From Actinomycetota bacterium (lineage in GTDB: Bacteria; Actinomycetota; Geothermincolia; Geothermincolales; RBG-13-55-18), in NCBI GenBank assembly GCA_014360655.1, contig JACIXC010000014.1, positions 22,990 to 86,989 on the forward strand: a stretch of DNA of 64,000 bases, given 5' to 3'. This document shows, one piece after another, positions 8,587 to 16,197 of the stretch. The position numbers and the translations under genes were made by a program. Under the pieces are notes generated by a model that did no database searches, was not told the origin of the DNA, and saw only the letters and a list, made by a program, of their open reading frames with translations. Positions within the stretch are counted from its first letter, which is position 1. Each line of letters begins with the position of its first letter.

Positions 8587-9366
8587 ATGAGATTCTATTC
8601 AGACGTAAGCAACCTGCCCAGGGCACGCTATCTGCAGGTGGTAACTGCTTTGAGGCTTCTTGATCCCGCCATCATTCGCTCCAACGAGCCTGAAGAGGTG
8701 CTCACCTTCCGTTACCGGGAACCTTTAGGGGAGCGTTTCATCATCCCCTGGCGAAAGGTAAAGGCGAAGCTGCGGCGCCTGGTGGCCGAGAGGGGACGCG
8801 ACCTGGGTTTTGGGAAAAACTGTTTTTTGAAGGAATCCTTGTGCCTGGCATGCCCGACTTGTCTTCTCTTCGGGGGTACGGGCGAAACCGGCACCGCGAA
8901 AGTGGATTACAATCTCCTCTCCAGGGTCCTGGGAGAGACCTTTATTTCTAAGGGAGAGACCATCGATCCATTGAACTACACGGCTAATGCGGTAGGGGAG
9001 ATGAAGCATACCACGGGACAGGCGTTGATGACCCTGGTGACCGTGCCCGCGGATACCGAGTTTATCGGGGTGATAACATTGAAGGATCCGACACCCGAAA
9101 TGGCGGCCCTCCTAGTCGATGGCTTGGAAAGGTTTACCCGCATAGGCGCTCGCAGCGTGGAGTGGGGTCGTTGCAGGATGGAGATTTTGGGAGGCGGGAT
9201 TTTCGATCGTGAAGTATATTCCGCCTATGAGTTATTGCGGGAAGACGGGTTAGACGAGGTTTCCAAACTGAAGCTGGAGCTTCCTCCCGTTAAGGAAGCG
9301 TTCATGCGTCTGCAAAAAGAAACAGACGCATTGGTAAAGGAAATCAAGGAAGCGTCGAATGACTAA
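8587..9366 (+). CDS. csc2: Type I-D backbone subunit Cas7d (Csc2)
   Basis: 259 residues of the Csc2 family. It has an N-terminal LPRARYLQVVTALRL stretch, a Cys-rich insertion CLACPTCLLFGG (zinc-binding in the family), and C-terminal GVITLKDPTPEMAALLVDGL with a Gly-rich RIGARSVEWGRCRMEILGGG. Several copies should coat the crRNA spacer and form the Cascade backbone. The ATG at 8587 lies 5 nt after AAAGGAGG; an upstream GTG at 8563 has no such site. A five-codon ORF with its own AGGAGG (8556-8573) lies just upstream. The gene overlaps csc1 by 8 nt. Confidence 0.9.
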   Translation: MRFYSDVSNLPRARYLQVVTALRLLDPAIIRSNEPEEVLTFRYREPLGERFIIPWRKVKAKLRRLVAERGRDLGFGKNCFLKESLCLACPTCLLFGGTGETGTAKVDYNLLSRVLGETFISKGETIDPLNYTANAVGEMKHTTGQALMTLVTVPADTEFIGVITLKDPTPEMAALLVDGLERFTRIGARSVEWGRCRMEILGGGIFDREVYSAYELLREDGLDEVSKLKLELPPVKEAFMRLQKETDALVKEIKEASND

Positions 9367-10033
9367 AATGATAATATTCCGTTACAACCTGGAGCTCGAG
9401 GACTTCCTCTTCTATGCTCGCGAAGCGATAGCCGGTACGGTGACCCCCAGGTGCCTGCATGCCACGGCTGTGAATTACGCTCTGGCCTATGCCATGAACC
9501 TGTTTCCGGAGAAGCAGCCGTATTTTATGGCGACTTCGGAAGGCAGAAACGTCCCGGAGTATTCCAGCTCCCTTATACCCGGAGCGGGTTTTTACGCCAC
9601 GCCGGCGAGTTTGGAAAGTTCGTATGGAATGGAGCTTGTGACCTTCCTCATTAAAGGCGATAGGGAGGGGTACGGCAGCATCACGGGCAAAGGCGGAGAA
9701 GTGCTGCGTGTAAGCAGGGTTTCCATGCTCCCGCCCGGCACGGTTTTTACCGGCTTTATTATCTGTAAGGAAGCAGTTGAATTCCCGGAACGCATACGCC
9801 TTGGCCGTTTTCGCTCCCCGGTTAAGGTGAGTTTGCAGGAAGCGAATAAGGTGTTACCTGGGGAAGGAGGAGTGGCGAGTCACCCCGTGGATCCACTGGT
9901 GACCCACGCGAAGAAAGGGGTTCTGATTTCCATGCTTCCTTATCCGCTGGTAAACCGCGCATGTGCAGACCGCTGCTTGGCTGTTGATATCGGCGGAAAG
10001 CAATGTTATGTGGCTCTCCCGGATGCGTGGTGA
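9359..10033 (+). CDS. csc1: Type I-D Cas5-like subunit (Csc1)
   Basis: 224 residues, matching the Csc1 (Cas5d) family in length and position between csc2 and cas6. The opening IIFRYNLELEDFLFYAREA is typical of the RAMP fold of this family, followed by TPRCLHATAVNYALAYAMN and a Gly-rich RLGRFRSPVKV segment. In the complex it should cap the crRNA 5' handle and contact the PAM side of the target. The ATG at 9359 overlaps the csc2 stop, and its TGA at 10031-10033 overlaps the cas6 ATG, so the subunits are translationally coupled. Confidence 0.82.
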   Translation: MTKMIIFRYNLELEDFLFYAREAIAGTVTPRCLHATAVNYALAYAMNLFPEKQPYFMATSEGRNVPEYSSSLIPGAGFYATPASLESSYGMELVTFLIKGDREGYGSITGKGGEVLRVSRVSMLPPGTVFTGFIICKEAVEFPERIRLGRFRSPVKVSLQEANKVLPGEGGVASHPVDPLVTHAKKGVLISMLPYPLVNRACADRCLAVDIGGKQCYVALPDAW

Positions 10034-10719
10034 TGTATATGGATGCTTTACCCTGGGCTTGCATCGTGTTTGAGCAGTTGAGGAAGGTATGCCCAAACCC
10101 CGGCACACTTCGCAGGTGGGTGAACGCCGCTTTCCCGGGCAGGCCCCTCCTTCACCAACACGACCCGGTTTCGGGGAAATCCATTTTTCAGTACCCGATG
10201 GTGCAATATAAGAGTTACCGGGGCGTGCCCTTGCTTTACGGCATAGGCGATGGAGTGGAAGAGATAAGGGCGATTTACGGCAACATCCATGAAGCCGAGG
10301 TAAGGCTTGGCCCTCACGTGATCAGGGAAATCGTCCTGCGTGAGGGTAGCGCGAAGATTTCGGCAAGTGAACCGAAACAATACAGGTTTCTCACGCCATG
10401 GTTGGCTTTCAACCGCGAAAATTACATCGCTTTCCGTGAGACTGCCGACTGGGCGGAAAGGAAGTCGCTGCTCAACGGCATTCTTGTTGGCAATATACTG
10501 TCCATTGCCAAGCCCTTGGGTATCGTGATCGATTTTCCGTTGAAGGTGAGGTCGCTGGTAGACATGACGTCCTTGCAACTTTCTCGCCACGACCTGGTCG
10601 AGCACGGTTTTCTCGGTGAGTTCGAGGCCAATATCGAATTGCCGCCACTCCTCGGGCTCGGCAGGCATGTCTCCATCGGTTATGGAACGGTATTGGGGGA
10701 GGGGTGGGATTGGATTTAG
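10033..10719 (+). CDS. cas6: CRISPR endoribonuclease Cas6
   Basis: 228 residues with the RAMP-type ending PPLLGLGRHVSIGYGTVLGEG, the Gly-rich loop characteristic of Cas6 proteins. It should cleave the precursor transcript within each repeat to leave an 8-nt 5' handle; with the visible repeat the handle would be AUUGAAGC. The start at 10033 overlaps the csc1 stop (TGATG) and is preferred over an upstream in-frame ATG at 10003 that lies inside csc1. The catalytic residues are not obvious by eye, as usual in this divergent family. The 3' end overlaps cas1. Confidence 0.8.
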   Translation: MYMDALPWACIVFEQLRKVCPNPGTLRRWVNAAFPGRPLLHQHDPVSGKSIFQYPMVQYKSYRGVPLLYGIGDGVEEIRAIYGNIHEAEVRLGPHVIREIVLREGSAKISASEPKQYRFLTPWLAFNRENYIAFRETADWAERKSLLNGILVGNILSIAKPLGIVIDFPLKVRSLVDMTSLQLSRHDLVEHGFLGEFEANIELPPLLGLGRHVSIGYGTVLGEGWDWI

Positions 10720-11720
10720 TGATTGACTCCTTTGGGGCTTCTCTCCGAAGGAAAAGCAACTGCTTCCTTGTCAGAAGGGGCGATGATGAGGAAGAAATAT
10801 GCGCCGATGACGTTACGCAAATCATCCTGAGCCTGGGGACGCATATCTCTACGGACGCCATCGCTCTTGCGGCGGATAAGAACGTTGATATCGTGTGTCT
10901 ATCCCGGGGCGGCAAGCCAGTCTCGAGGATTTGGCCCTGCAAGTTTGGGGGGACTGCGTTGACACGACGTAAGCAGATGGAAGCACTCTATACCAGTAAG
11001 GGCGTTAAGGTCGCGGAAGCGATGATTAAGGCAAAGGGTTTAAACCAGGCCTATTTCCTTAAGGCCCTCAACAAAGAGCGCGAAATAGCTTCCGTTGAGG
11101 AAGCTGCGGAGGTGATACTGAAGCGTGTTAAGTCGGCTTCGTGGGACGCGGAAAATATTGAGCTTGTCAGGAACGACATGTTTGCCCTGGAAGGCGGCTG
11201 TTCGCGACTCTATATCCAGGCGCTTACTTCCATTATCCCAGAAGAATACGGCTTTTTCGGTCGTGAAAAAAGACCCCCAAAGGATCCCGTGAACGCGGCG
11301 CTTTCCTATGGCTACGCGGTGCTTTACGGAAAAGTCGAAAGGGCATGCATACTTGCCGGGCTCGATCCCTTTCTGGGTTATTTGCATACGGATAGGTTCG
11401 GCAAGCCTTCCATGTCACTCGACCTCATGGAACCCTTTCGACAGCCTCTAGTAGATCGCGTTGTCGTGACGCTCTTTGTGAAAAGGTCTTTTAAACATTC
11501 TGATTTCATGCCGTACGCGGAATCGGAGGGATTGTATCTTAATGAAACGGGCAGAAAAAAGCTGCTCGAAAAGTTGTATGAAAGGTTTGACAAGGAAATA
11601 CAGCATAAAGGACGAAAGAGGAAATTCCAAGACATTATCCTGGTCTGCATAAGAGACGTTGCGGCTTTCCTGCTTGATGATGCGAAGAAAGTGGACGGAT
11701 TTATATATAAATGGAATTAA
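10710..11720 (+). CDS. cas1: CRISPR adaptation integrase Cas1
   Basis: About 336 residues. It shows the Cas1 metal triad context: Glu in ALEGGCSRLYIQAL (~159), His in YLHTDRFGKPS (~225) and Asp in MSLDLMEPFR (~238), together with NAALSYGYAVLYG. With Cas2 it integrates new spacers at the leader end of the array. The TTG at 10710 is spaced 8 nt from GGGGGAGG; GTG codons at 10704 and 10719 are alternatives. It overlaps the cas6 stop. One adaptation module serves the single array here. Confidence 0.93.
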   Translation: MDLVIDSFGASLRRKSNCFLVRRGDDEEEICADDVTQIILSLGTHISTDAIALAADKNVDIVCLSRGGKPVSRIWPCKFGGTALTRRKQMEALYTSKGVKVAEAMIKAKGLNQAYFLKALNKEREIASVEEAAEVILKRVKSASWDAENIELVRNDMFALEGGCSRLYIQALTSIIPEEYGFFGREKRPPKDPVNAALSYGYAVLYGKVERACILAGLDPFLGYLHTDRFGKPSMSLDLMEPFRQPLVDRVVVTLFVKRSFKHSDFMPYAESEGLYLNETGRKKLLEKLYERFDKEIQHKGRKRKFQDIILVCIRDVAAFLLDDAKKVDGFIYKWN

Positions 11721-11721
11721 T

Positions 11722-12030
11722 ATGAAACTTCTTGCTATTTATGATATCACAGACGACAGGTTGCGCAATCGCGTGGCGCGAAAGTGCAAGGATTTTGGAT
11801 TGGCAAGAATTCAGAAGAGCTGTTTTGCTGGGGAATTGACTCAAAACAGAATGGAGATGCTGAGGATTGAGTTAGAAAATCTTCTCAAGGAAGAAGATCA
11901 GCAATATATGAACGAATATGATGCCATCTATATATTGCCTTTGTGTGAGACTTGTTTCATCAAGAAGATTCTTTTAGGTCATAAAAGATCCTTTCCCGAT
12001 AAGAACAAAGACAGGCTTAAGGTATTCTGA
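11722..12030 (+). CDS. cas2: CRISPR adaptation protein Cas2
   Basis: 102 residues with the ferredoxin-like Cas2 fold. The first strand LLAIYDITDD carries the conserved Asp. It continues with RVARKCKDFGLARIQKSCFAGELT and a short C-terminal strand YDAIYILPLC. Cas2 dimers bridge two Cas1 dimers in the spacer-integration complex. The ATG at 11722 starts 1 nt after the cas1 stop; a longer upstream frame inside cas1 is rejected because MKLLAIYDI is the canonical N-terminus. cas4 follows 4 nt downstream. Confidence 0.92.
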   Translation: MKLLAIYDITDDRLRNRVARKCKDFGLARIQKSCFAGELTQNRMEMLRIELENLLKEEDQQYMNEYDAIYILPLCETCFIKKILLGHKRSFPDKNKDRLKVF

Positions 12031-12034
12031 TGCC

Positions 12035-12637
12035 ATGAACAAAGAAGGTTTCTGGTCTGTTTCGGATATCCTCAACCATGCCTATTGCCCTTGGATTACT
12101 TATCATTGGCATGTGCTGAAAATTCCACAAAGCAAAACGACCAAAACAGAAGAAGGTATTAACAAGCAGCGTGAGTATGCCAGGAAGGTTAGAAAACACC
12201 CTGAAAGAGGTGTGGGGGGCATAAGGGGTGCGAAGTTCATTCCGGACCGGTCAATTCGATCTGTGAGGTTAATGCTTGCCGGCAAATGTGATTATGTCCT
12301 GTACCCAGGAAGCGTACCTGCGCCATTGGAGATTAAGAATGGCAAGATTCCTCCGCGATCGCCGCATGGGAACACAATACTTCAACTGGCATGTTACGCG
12401 ATAATGCTCGAGGAAGAGTTGAAAGCCGAAGTTCATGTCGGATACATTTATTATTTAAGGGATGGCCTTACGCAGAAGATTGAGATATTCGATAAGGATA
12501 AGAGAAAGGTAGAATCTTTGATTGCCGAGATGAACTCGCTCCTTGAAAACGAAATAGTGACAGGAAAGCCGATGTCCTGGCGATGCTGCTGGGATTGCTG
12601 CTATCGCAAGATATGTGCCCTTGGTGGTGGGTCTTAA
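12035..12637 (+). CDS. cas4: CRISPR adaptation nuclease Cas4 (RecB-like, Fe-S)
   Basis: 200 residues. RecB-nuclease motifs are visible: CDYVLYPG (metal-binding Asp), PLEIKNGK (E-x-K) and QLACYAIML (Q-x3-Y). An N-terminal Cys (HAYCPW) and a C-terminal Cys cluster (CCWDCCYRKIC) fit the Fe-S cluster of Cas4. It should trim prespacers and enforce PAM and orientation during acquisition. It is the last cas gene, next to the leader, whereas in most described I-D loci cas4 precedes cas1. An 85-bp leader separates it from the first repeat. Confidence 0.9.
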   Translation: MNKEGFWSVSDILNHAYCPWITYHWHVLKIPQSKTTKTEEGINKQREYARKVRKHPERGVGGIRGAKFIPDRSIRSVRLMLAGKCDYVLYPGSVPAPLEIKNGKIPPRSPHGNTILQLACYAIMLEEELKAEVHVGYIYYLRDGLTQKIEIFDKDKRKVESLIAEMNSLLENEIVTGKPMSWRCCWDCCYRKICALGGGS

Positions 12638-12722
12638 GGAATTTTCTCCAAAAATATACCCACAGGGTTTTCTTGAGTTTGCGATATTAAAAATCCCAGC
12701 ATATATTATATTTCTAAAAGCT
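12638..12722 (+). promoter_or_regulatory. CRISPR leader
   Basis: An AT-rich 85-bp segment between the cas4 stop and the first repeat. It contains TTTTCTTGAGTTTGCGATAT and an ATATATTATATTTC run that could serve as the array promoter's -10 region. Leader placement on this side is supported by the repeat polarity (the 3' tail ATTGAAGC reads away from it), by the adjacent adaptation genes, and by a decayed repeat fragment on the far side of the array. Confidence 0.65.
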
Positions 12723-15127
12723 GTTGCAGTAATAGAGCCAGGAAAACAAGCATTGAAGCAGTGAATGCTCAAACCTCTCCTCCGTTTTAAGGAAGTTGCA
12801 GTAATAGAGCCAGGAAAACAAGCATTGAAGCTTGACCTGCGGGCCAGGCAGCAATGCGGTAAAATGTCAGTTGCAGTAATAGAGCCAGGAAAACAAGCAT
12901 TGAAGCACCTCCCTTTCAAATTAATCCAGCAAAAGCGTATATCGTTGCAGTAATAGAGCCAGGAAAACAAGCATTGAAGCAAAACCTGTTTGCGAATAGG
13001 CTGCGGTTACCGCCCGCGTTGCAGTAATAGAGCCAGGAAAACAAGCATTGAAGCTATATATTTTAGCCCTCGCTCGTGACACAATTTCTGGTTGCAGTAA
13101 TAGAGCCAGGAAAACAAGCATTGAAGCCATTTGACTGCCGATCAACTGAATCCATCGCTCCACAGTTGCAGTAATAGAGCCAGGAAAACAAGCATTGAAG
13201 CTTGACCTGCGGGCCAGGCAGCAATGCGGTAAAATGTCAGTTGCAGTAATAGAGCCAGGAAAACAAGCATTGAAGCACCTCCCTTTCAAATTAATCCAGC
13301 AAAAGCGTATATCGTTGCAGTAATAGAGCCAGGAAAACAAGCATTGAAGCAAAACCTGTTTGCGAATAGGCTGCGGTTACCGCCCGCGTTGCAGTAATAG
13401 AGCCAGGAAAACAAGCATTGAAGCTATATATTTTAGCCCTCGCTCGTGACACAATTTCTGGTTGCAGTAATAGAGCCAGGAAAACAAGCATTGAAGCCAT
13501 TTGACTGCCGATCAACTGAATCCATCGCTCCACAGTTGCAGTAATAGAGCCAGGAAAACAAGCATTGAAGCAGGTCTGCTCCTACGGTGACGAAAATCGA
13601 GCCGATACTAGTTGCAGTAATAGAGCCAGGAAAACAAGCATTGAAGCTGGTACAGCCCGACATTTAATGGTTGGCCCGCCGAAGGTTGCAGTAATAGAGC
13701 CAGGAAAACAAGCATTGAAGCTGCTGGCGCTGATCGACACGGCCACGCAATTCACGGAAAAGTTGCAGTAATAGAGCCAGGAAAACAAGCATTGAAGCTC
13801 TGGAATGGGTACGAAGTGGGGGAAATCCGCGTCATAGTTGCAGTAATAGAGCCAGGAAAACAAGCATTGAAGCACTCGCCGCCCGAGATACAAGTTTCAT
13901 ACTCGAAAGGTTGCAGTAATAGAGCCAGGAAAACAAGCATTGAAGCTTCAGTATCGCGAATTTCTCTCCGAGGCTTTTTGTTGTTGCAGTAATAGAGCCA
14001 GGAAAACAAGCATTGAAGCTTCATCATCCTTCCTCCCCCCCTTCTCTCCGCCCTGGGTTGCAGTAATAGAGCCAGGAAAACAAGCATTGAAGCAATCGCC
14101 ATCCGATTATAAGGGATGTAAGACTGACAAGTTGCAGTAATAGAGCCAGGAAAACAAGCATTGAAGCTGCCACGGTTTCGGCGCGCTTTCTGGAGCCGTA
14201 CACGGTTGCAGTAATAGAGCCAGGAAAACAAGCATTGAAGCCACATTGCGCTGTAGCAGGTTCGACCATTGCTCCTTTAGTTGCAGTAATAGAGCCAGGA
14301 AAACAAGCATTGAAGCACATAATAGGTATTATCGGCGGTTAGATTAAGGTAGTTGCAGTAATAGAGCCAGGAAAACAAGCATTGAAGCAGGTTTTCAAGC
14401 TCTTGTGAGCTCGCCCCGCAGACCAGTTGCAGTAATAGAGCCAGGAAAACAAGCATTGAAGCATCGAATGCATCTGGGCCCTGGTTCAGCAAAGCCAGGT
14501 TGCAGTAATAGAGCCAGGAAAACAAGCATTGAAGCAGCATAATATCGGTCTTCCCATCGCATTAACTTCGCCCGGTTGCAGTAATAGAGCCAGGAAAACA
14601 AGCATTGAAGCTCTGGGCGCTGGGTCATCTCCCATGACTACAAGCATCACGTTGCAGTAATAGAGCCAGGAAAACAAGCATTGAAGCATAAGCAACCTAA
14701 AGCTCACCGAGGGGAAGTGGGCGGGGTTGCAGTAATAGAGCCAGGAAAACAAGCATTGAAGCAGATATCGCAGCATGGCATTGGCATACTCCTCTACCGT
14801 TGCAGTAATAGAGCCAGGAAAACAAGCATTGAAGCTCGTAGACGACGCACACCCGATTTTGGACCTGTTGAGTTGCAGTAATAGAGCCAGGAAAACAAGC
14901 ATTGAAGCTTGGCCCTCTCCACGCCGTCGCTCGAGAACACGCTGGTTGCAGTAATAGAGCCAGGAAAACAAGCATTGAAGCTGATACAGTCCGACATTTA
15001 ACGGCTGACCCGCCGAAGTTGCAGTAATAGAGCCAGGAAAACAAGCATTGAAGCGAGGGAACCACTAAAGGCGTAGGTTCTGGTATATGAGTTGCAGTAA
15101 TAGAGCCAGGAAAACAAGCATTGAAGC
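12723..15127 (+). CRISPR. CRISPR array: 33 repeats, 32 spacers
   Basis: The 37-nt repeat starts GTTGCAGTAATAGAG, continues CCAGGAAAACAAGC and ends ATTGAAGC; all 33 copies appear identical. Spacers are 35-40 nt. The first repeat is 12723-12759 and the last 15091-15127. Spacers 2-6 (12832-13164) occur again, identically and in order, as spacers 7-11 (13202-13534), giving 27 distinct spacers. Spacers 13 (13648-13684) and 31 (14982-15017) are related, differing at five positions. Transcription on the plus strand from the leader at 12638-12722 is expected, with Cas6 cutting before the last 8 nt of each repeat. Confidence 0.98.
12832..13571 (+). repeat. Tandem duplication of five spacer-repeat units inside the array
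   Basis: 12832-13201 and 13202-13571 are identical 370-bp blocks, each holding five spacers and five repeats. Unequal crossover or replication slippage between repeats is the usual cause. A misassembly cannot be excluded from sequence alone. Confidence 0.9.
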
Positions 15128-15459
15128 ACGGTGGATAAAAAATGTTGTTACGAAACAAGGTCTTTGGATACCTGGAGATACGGTCAGGACCGTGACGTAT
15201 CGACTGTCCATCTTGCCGATATATGTTGATCCCTGTCATGGGTGGCCTTCTGTATGATCACGATGCCGAGACCGACGTTCCGCCCCGGGCGGAGCCATCG
15301 GCGGAGAGCTCCCCGCCGCCACCGGGCCCTCGCGGGAGACCGACCATGTCGATCCTGGAGATGATGAAGGCGTGCAAGCATTTGAAGCGTTGTTGGAAGA
15401 TGTATTATCATTCCTGTGAAAAAGACATGGTTTCCAGCCGGAAACAGGAGGTGAGGCGC
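15128..15459. other. Array trailer region with a decayed repeat fragment
   Basis: About 330 bp between the last perfect repeat and the next gene. At 15375-15388 CAAGCATTTGAAGC matches the repeat's 3' end CAAGCATTGAAGC with one inserted T, suggesting an eroded trailer-end repeat. Base composition rises back to the GC-rich chromosomal level within this stretch. A reading frame open from 15223 is only an extension of the lipoprotein gene and lacks a ribosome-binding site. Confidence 0.45.
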
Positions 15460-16125
15460 ATGAAAGGGAAAAGGGTGTTTCTCTTGCTGGTTCTTGCGTG
15501 CATGGCCATGACGCTCCTCCTGGCTCCCGGTTGCGGCGGGAAATCCGACCGGGAGGGAGAGCCGCCCGCCACTTCCGAAAGTACCCCTGGCGGGTCTGCG
15601 CAGGCGGTAGAAGCGAAGAGATTCTCCCTTAACCAGTGGGTGGATGTCTCCTTTCCCACTCGTACCTATGTATCGGAGGGAGGAGTGTACAAGCAGGGCC
15701 CTGCCGGCACGGCGGTGTGCCATTACCTGGTGGAAGGAACGCAGGTGGAGGAGGAGCTGGGGACGCTCGAGCCGCAGGTGGAGGGGAAGACCTACCTGGT
15801 GGTCCTGATGAAGGTAAGGGGAGACGCTTCCAACCCCGGCGGCAACACCCACCCGCTCAGACACTTCGAGACGGGGACCGACCCGGCACCCCGCTTCGTT
15901 CTCGTGGACGGCCAGGGCACGGTCTACGAGACCGGCGTTTCCCTCCACATGTCGGCGACGAGGAAGTTGGGGAGGAAGGATATCTCGGACGTCGCCTTCA
16001 CGGATGCCGCCGAGTATTCCACGGCCGTCGCCTTCCTCGTCCTGGAAGGGGCGAGCGGCCTGCGGATGCAGGTCCAGGTCTACCAGGGTAAGGATTGGAA
16101 GACGGTCGGGGAGTGGACGCTCTGA
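15460..16125 (+). CDS. Lipoprotein with Ig-like (DUF4352-type) domain
   Basis: 221 residues. The ATG at 15460 follows AGGAGGTGAGGCGC. A basic N-terminus and a hydrophobic stretch end in LLLAPGC, a lipobox-like site that would place the mature Cys near residue 25. A low-complexity linker (GEPPATSESTPGGSA) follows, then a beta-rich domain with VEGKTYLVVLMKV, PRFVLVDGQGTVYETG and AVAFLVLEGASGLRMQV. That layout resembles the telokin-like DUF4352 fold found in many Gram-positive extracellular lipoproteins. It is probably anchored on the outer face of the membrane. The function is unknown. It converges with ugd. Confidence 0.75.
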   Translation: MKGKRVFLLLVLACMAMTLLLAPGCGGKSDREGEPPATSESTPGGSAQAVEAKRFSLNQWVDVSFPTRTYVSEGGVYKQGPAGTAVCHYLVEGTQVEEELGTLEPQVEGKTYLVVLMKVRGDASNPGGNTHPLRHFETGTDPAPRFVLVDGQGTVYETGVSLHMSATRKLGRKDISDVAFTDAAEYSTAVAFLVLEGASGLRMQVQVYQGKDWKTVGEWTL

Positions 16126-16197
16126 GGTCCGGCTGGACCCGGAGAGGAACCATGTCGGTCCGGAGGGCGGCACGTTACCGCGGGAGGGGCGGGCTGC

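Noticed and set aside
9106..9200. Reading csc2 as type III Csm3/Cmr4
   Set aside because: The CLACPTCLLFGG insertion and the operon context with csc1 and cas3 fit Csc2; no other type III subunits are present.
12455..15239. Many overlapping minus- and plus-strand reading frames across the CRISPR array with recurring peptides such as FNACFPGSITAT
   Set aside because: The repeat has no stop codons in several frames, so translating the array gives periodic artificial ORFs. There are no start signals, and the repeats explain everything.
3932..15459. The CRISPR-Cas island as part of a transposon or prophage
   Set aside because: No transposase, integrase, terminal inverted repeats or target duplication was found at either border. 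Lower GC alone only suggests past transfer.
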